NCBI GenBank assembly: GCA_023407175.1
Contig: JAEYMU010000030.1
Span: forward strand, 124,001 to 188,000
Origin: Bacillota bacterium
Lineage (GTDB): Bacteria; Bacillota_A; Clostridia; Lachnospirales; Lachnospiraceae
DNA length: 64,000 nt
Direction of reading: 5' to 3'
Shown here: in pieces, positions 61,896 to 64,000 of the stretch
Position numbering within the stretch: the first letter of the stretch is position 1
How the letters are laid out: each line of letters begins with the position of its first letter
Translations under genes and position numbers: made by a program
The notes under the pieces: model-generated
Database searches by the model: none
What the model was told of the DNA's origin: nothing
The model's input: the letters and a program-made list of their open reading frames with translations, nothing else

Positions 61896-63623
61896 TTAAG
61901 CAAGCTTTATATAGAAGGCGGTATTCTCAGGAATTGCTATACTTCCCTTAAATGGCTCCCATATCTGCCCGCTTATTAACTCTGTCATCTGCTGCGGCTC
62001 TTCCCTTGCGAGGGAAAACGCCTGCAAGCTGTCCGTAGGATTAATCAGTATGATTATCTCCTCTTCCTCATAGGACCGTTTCATAGCAAAAACTGACTCC
62101 GTACTTAAAAATTCAATTGTGCCAAGCCTTAAGGCCTTTTGTGTTTTCCGAAGCTGAATCAGCTTTTTCCAGTATTCATAAAGCTCCATATTCCAATGCT
62201 CCCGGTTCCAGTCAAAGGTTCTCCGGCAGCCCGGGTCATAATTTCCTGTGATACCGATTTCTGTTCCGTAGTAGATACAGGGCATTCCTATGTAAGCCAT
62301 CAAAAATGCGGCAGCATTTTTAAGCGCCCTGATATTTTCTCCCGCCGAATACAGGAACCGTTCCGTATCATGGCTGTCCAGCAGGTTTAGCATGGCGCCG
62401 TTCACCTGATGGGGATAACGGGTCAGATAATTGCTTAGCTGATATTCAAAATCCTTAGCCGTAATTACTGCCTGGGCAAAGAAATCAACACAACACTTTG
62501 TTACCGAATAATTCATAATGCTGTCAAACTGATCTCCCATAAGCCAGGGATAGGAATTATGCCAGTTCTCACCGATAATGATGGCCTCTGGGTTCATACC
62601 CTTTAGAAGCTTTCGAAATTCTCTCCAGAATTCATGATCAATCTCATCCGATACATCCAGGCGCCACCCGTCTATTCCGGTTTCTGCCGTCCAGTATTGA
62701 ACACAATCCAGTAAATACTTACGAAGACTGGGATTGTTTGTATTGAGCTTTGGCATACTGCGGACAAAGCCAAACATTTTATAGTTGGGCGGATCGGTCA
62801 CAATCTGATCTCCGTCGATAAAAAACCAGTCATAATAGAGTGAGTCCTTTCCCTTTTCCACTACATCCAAAAAAGGAGGAAATTTATCACTGCAATGGTT
62901 AAATACTGCATCTAAAATAATTCTTATCCCCTTCTCATGGGCCTTTTGAACCAATTCCTTAAGGCTATCCTGCTCCCCGAAATAAGGGTCAATCTTAAAA
63001 TAATCCACCGTATCATACTTATGGTTGGAGGGTGACAAAAAGATAGGGGTAAGATAGATTCCGCTAATCTCCAGGTCATTTAAATAATCCAGCTTTTCTG
63101 TAATCCCTTTCAAATCTCCGCCAAAAAAGCTTTTTTGCCCGGGAAGCTCACTCCATTTGCTCAAATTAGGGGGAGAATTCTCCGGATCTCCATCATAAAA
63201 ACGGTCTACGAATATTTCGTAAAAAACTGTATCATGAATCCAGGAAGGCTCTGTCTGCATGTCATTGGAATTAATGTAGGGATATTGAAAATAATAACAG
63301 TGGGCCTGTTCATCGTTGAATTCCTCTTCTATCCCCATCTCGGTATAATACAATATCTGTCCGTCACTGACTAATTCAAAGTAATAGCCAAGTCGTGTAT
63401 CCTTCTGCCTGATTTCAAACTGATAATAGTCATAATACCGGTCGGTCAAAATCTTTTTCATCGGATGCTTTTGCTTTCTTTCCCAGTCAAATTTCACACC
63501 ATAGATTATGTTTACCGCGTCCATATCATTTTTCGCTGTTCTCAATCTGATGTGCAGCTCATCTATCCTATAAGCATAAGCATAGTTGCTTTTCGGTATA
63601 TGACATAATGCTTCTATGTTCAT
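61896..63623 (-). CDS. GH13 neopullulanase/maltogenic amylase-type glycosidase
   Basis: A 575-residue cytosolic alpha-glucan hydrolase. The N-terminal CBM34-like domain (to about 120) is followed by the catalytic barrel: DAVFNH (238-243), GWRLDVSDE with nucleophile Asp323, GENWH with acid/base Glu352, and SHDTERF with Asp419. This layout fits GH13_20 (neopullulanase, cyclomaltodextrinase). No signal peptide, so it should act on imported maltodextrins. It lies between the sugar-binding lipoprotein gene and the starch-binding protein gene. Confidence 0.92.
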   Translation of the reverse strand: MNIEALCHIPKSNYAYAYRIDELHIRLRTAKNDMDAVNIIYGVKFDWERKQKHPMKKILTDRYYDYYQFEIRQKDTRLGYYFELVSDGQILYYTEMGIEEEFNDEQAHCYYFQYPYINSNDMQTEPSWIHDTVFYEIFVDRFYDGDPENSPPNLSKWSELPGQKSFFGGDLKGITEKLDYLNDLEISGIYLTPIFLSPSNHKYDTVDYFKIDPYFGEQDSLKELVQKAHEKGIRIILDAVFNHCSDKFPPFLDVVEKGKDSLYYDWFFIDGDQIVTDPPNYKMFGFVRSMPKLNTNNPSLRKYLLDCVQYWTAETGIDGWRLDVSDEIDHEFWREFRKLLKGMNPEAIIIGENWHNSYPWLMGDQFDSIMNYSVTKCCVDFFAQAVITAKDFEYQLSNYLTRYPHQVNGAMLNLLDSHDTERFLYSAGENIRALKNAAAFLMAYIGMPCIYYGTEIGITGNYDPGCRRTFDWNREHWNMELYEYWKKLIQLRKTQKALRLGTIEFLSTESVFAMKRSYEEEEIIILINPTDSLQAFSLAREEPQQMTELISGQIWEPFKGSIAIPENTAFYIKLA

Positions 63624-63670
63624 TGATACTCTCCTTTGATTTATGTCCCACTTGCTGACTTTTTCGCTGA

Positions 63671-64000
63671 CTATTCTGTAGCCAGTAAGGTATTCCAGTC
63701 CTCAACTGCCTTCTTTCTTCCATCCGCAGGGGTAAGCTGTCCGTCAAAAACTGCCTGGCAAACCTGGGCTGATATCGTCCAGTAATAGGATATTCTCGAT
63801 GCGGAGGGCATGGGGAAGGAATTCTCAAACTGCTCGACAAAGGGCTTCAGATGCTCATCCTCAGATAGCCCGGCTATGTTGCTGACATCCTTTAGGGTAG
63901 TTATTTTATCAGCCTTTTCATACATAATAGTTGCCGACTCATCCGAAACCAGGAACTGTGCAAAAAGCTGTGCTGCATTGGGGTATTTGGTAAAGGCAGA
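63671..64000 (-). CDS. C-terminus of a maltodextrin-type ABC solute-binding protein (partial)
   Basis: The last 109 residues are in the window; the gene continues past the right edge. The sequence SAFTKYPNAAQLFAQFLVSD, then KPFVEQFENSFPMPSASRIS and YYWTISAQVCQAVFDGQLT, is typical of the MalE/family 1 sugar-binding lipoproteins. With the GH13 gene next to it, the ligand is probably maltose or maltodextrin. Membrane subunits would be expected beyond the window. Confidence 0.88.
   Translation of the reverse strand, partial: SAFTKYPNAAQLFAQFLVSDESATIMYEKADKITTLKDVSNIAGLSEDEHLKPFVEQFENSFPMPSASRISYYWTISAQVCQAVFDGQLTPADGRKKAVEDWNTLLATE

Overview
The window is chromosomal DNA of a low-to-mid G+C anaerobic Firmicute, most likely a Lachnospiraceae member (Clostridium cluster XIVa). 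The main clues are an electron-bifurcating NfnAB pair, an iscR-iscS-iscU-mnmA operon, a DUF5688 protein, a SpoVB-type flippase, the TIGR03915/TIGR03916 repair pair, strong GGAGG ribosome binding sites throughout, and a starch-use cluster. No phage, integrase or transposase gene was seen. About 57 protein genes, one tRNA and many hairpin terminators are supported.

Layout. 0-3.7 kb: the end of an unidentified gene, then pyrC-pyrF facing a LysR regulator. 3.8-8.9 kb: argS, two unrelated P-loop ATPases and a degenerate Nudix protein. 9.4-10.7 kb: a protein with four 29-residue MshEN-like repeats and a CheX-type phosphatase domain, followed by a lone CheY. 10.7-13.1 kb: a PadR/DUF1700/DUF4097 envelope-sensing operon plus PspC. 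13.3-17.2 kb: two tandem KimA-like potassium importers. 17.5-18.8 kb: a sugar isomerase and a Nudix hydrolase. 18.9-26.9 kb: a copper block (HMA-DsbD_2-cupredoxin fusion, DUF2318, copA) that continues into a lipoprotein and a two-component system. Three copies of a palindromic AGTACTG repeat border and divide this block.

27-40 kb is mostly housekeeping: rqcH, a PHP phosphatase, the Isc/MnmA operon, a flippase, a PAS-GGDEF enzyme, metA, ligA and rluF. 40.6-44.4 kb holds two small orphan genes, EcsC, tRNA-Arg(CCG) and DUF5688. 44.8-49.5 kb has a polytopic membrane protein, a GGDEF-EAL protein and nfnBA. 49.9-52 kb has an HD protein with two tiny upstream genes, a CYTH protein and a PF06541 membrane protein. 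A 288-bp imperfect palindrome follows. 52.4-60 kb has a HAD-GNAT fusion, a Fur-family remnant, a TGT-repeat lipoprotein, the DNA-repair pair and an ABC exporter. 60.2-64 kb looks like a starch/maltodextrin module: PfkB kinase, surface starch-binding protein, GH13 enzyme and the end of a sugar-binding lipoprotein.

The best candidates for undescribed biology are the MshEN-repeat/CheX/CheY pair (a possible route from c-di-GMP to CheY dephosphorylation), the 288-bp palindrome, the dispersed AGTACTG repeats around the copper block, and two loci where the ribosome binding site lies inside a terminator-like or tandem anti-SD structure. All functions are inferred by eye from sequence motifs; no database search was possible.
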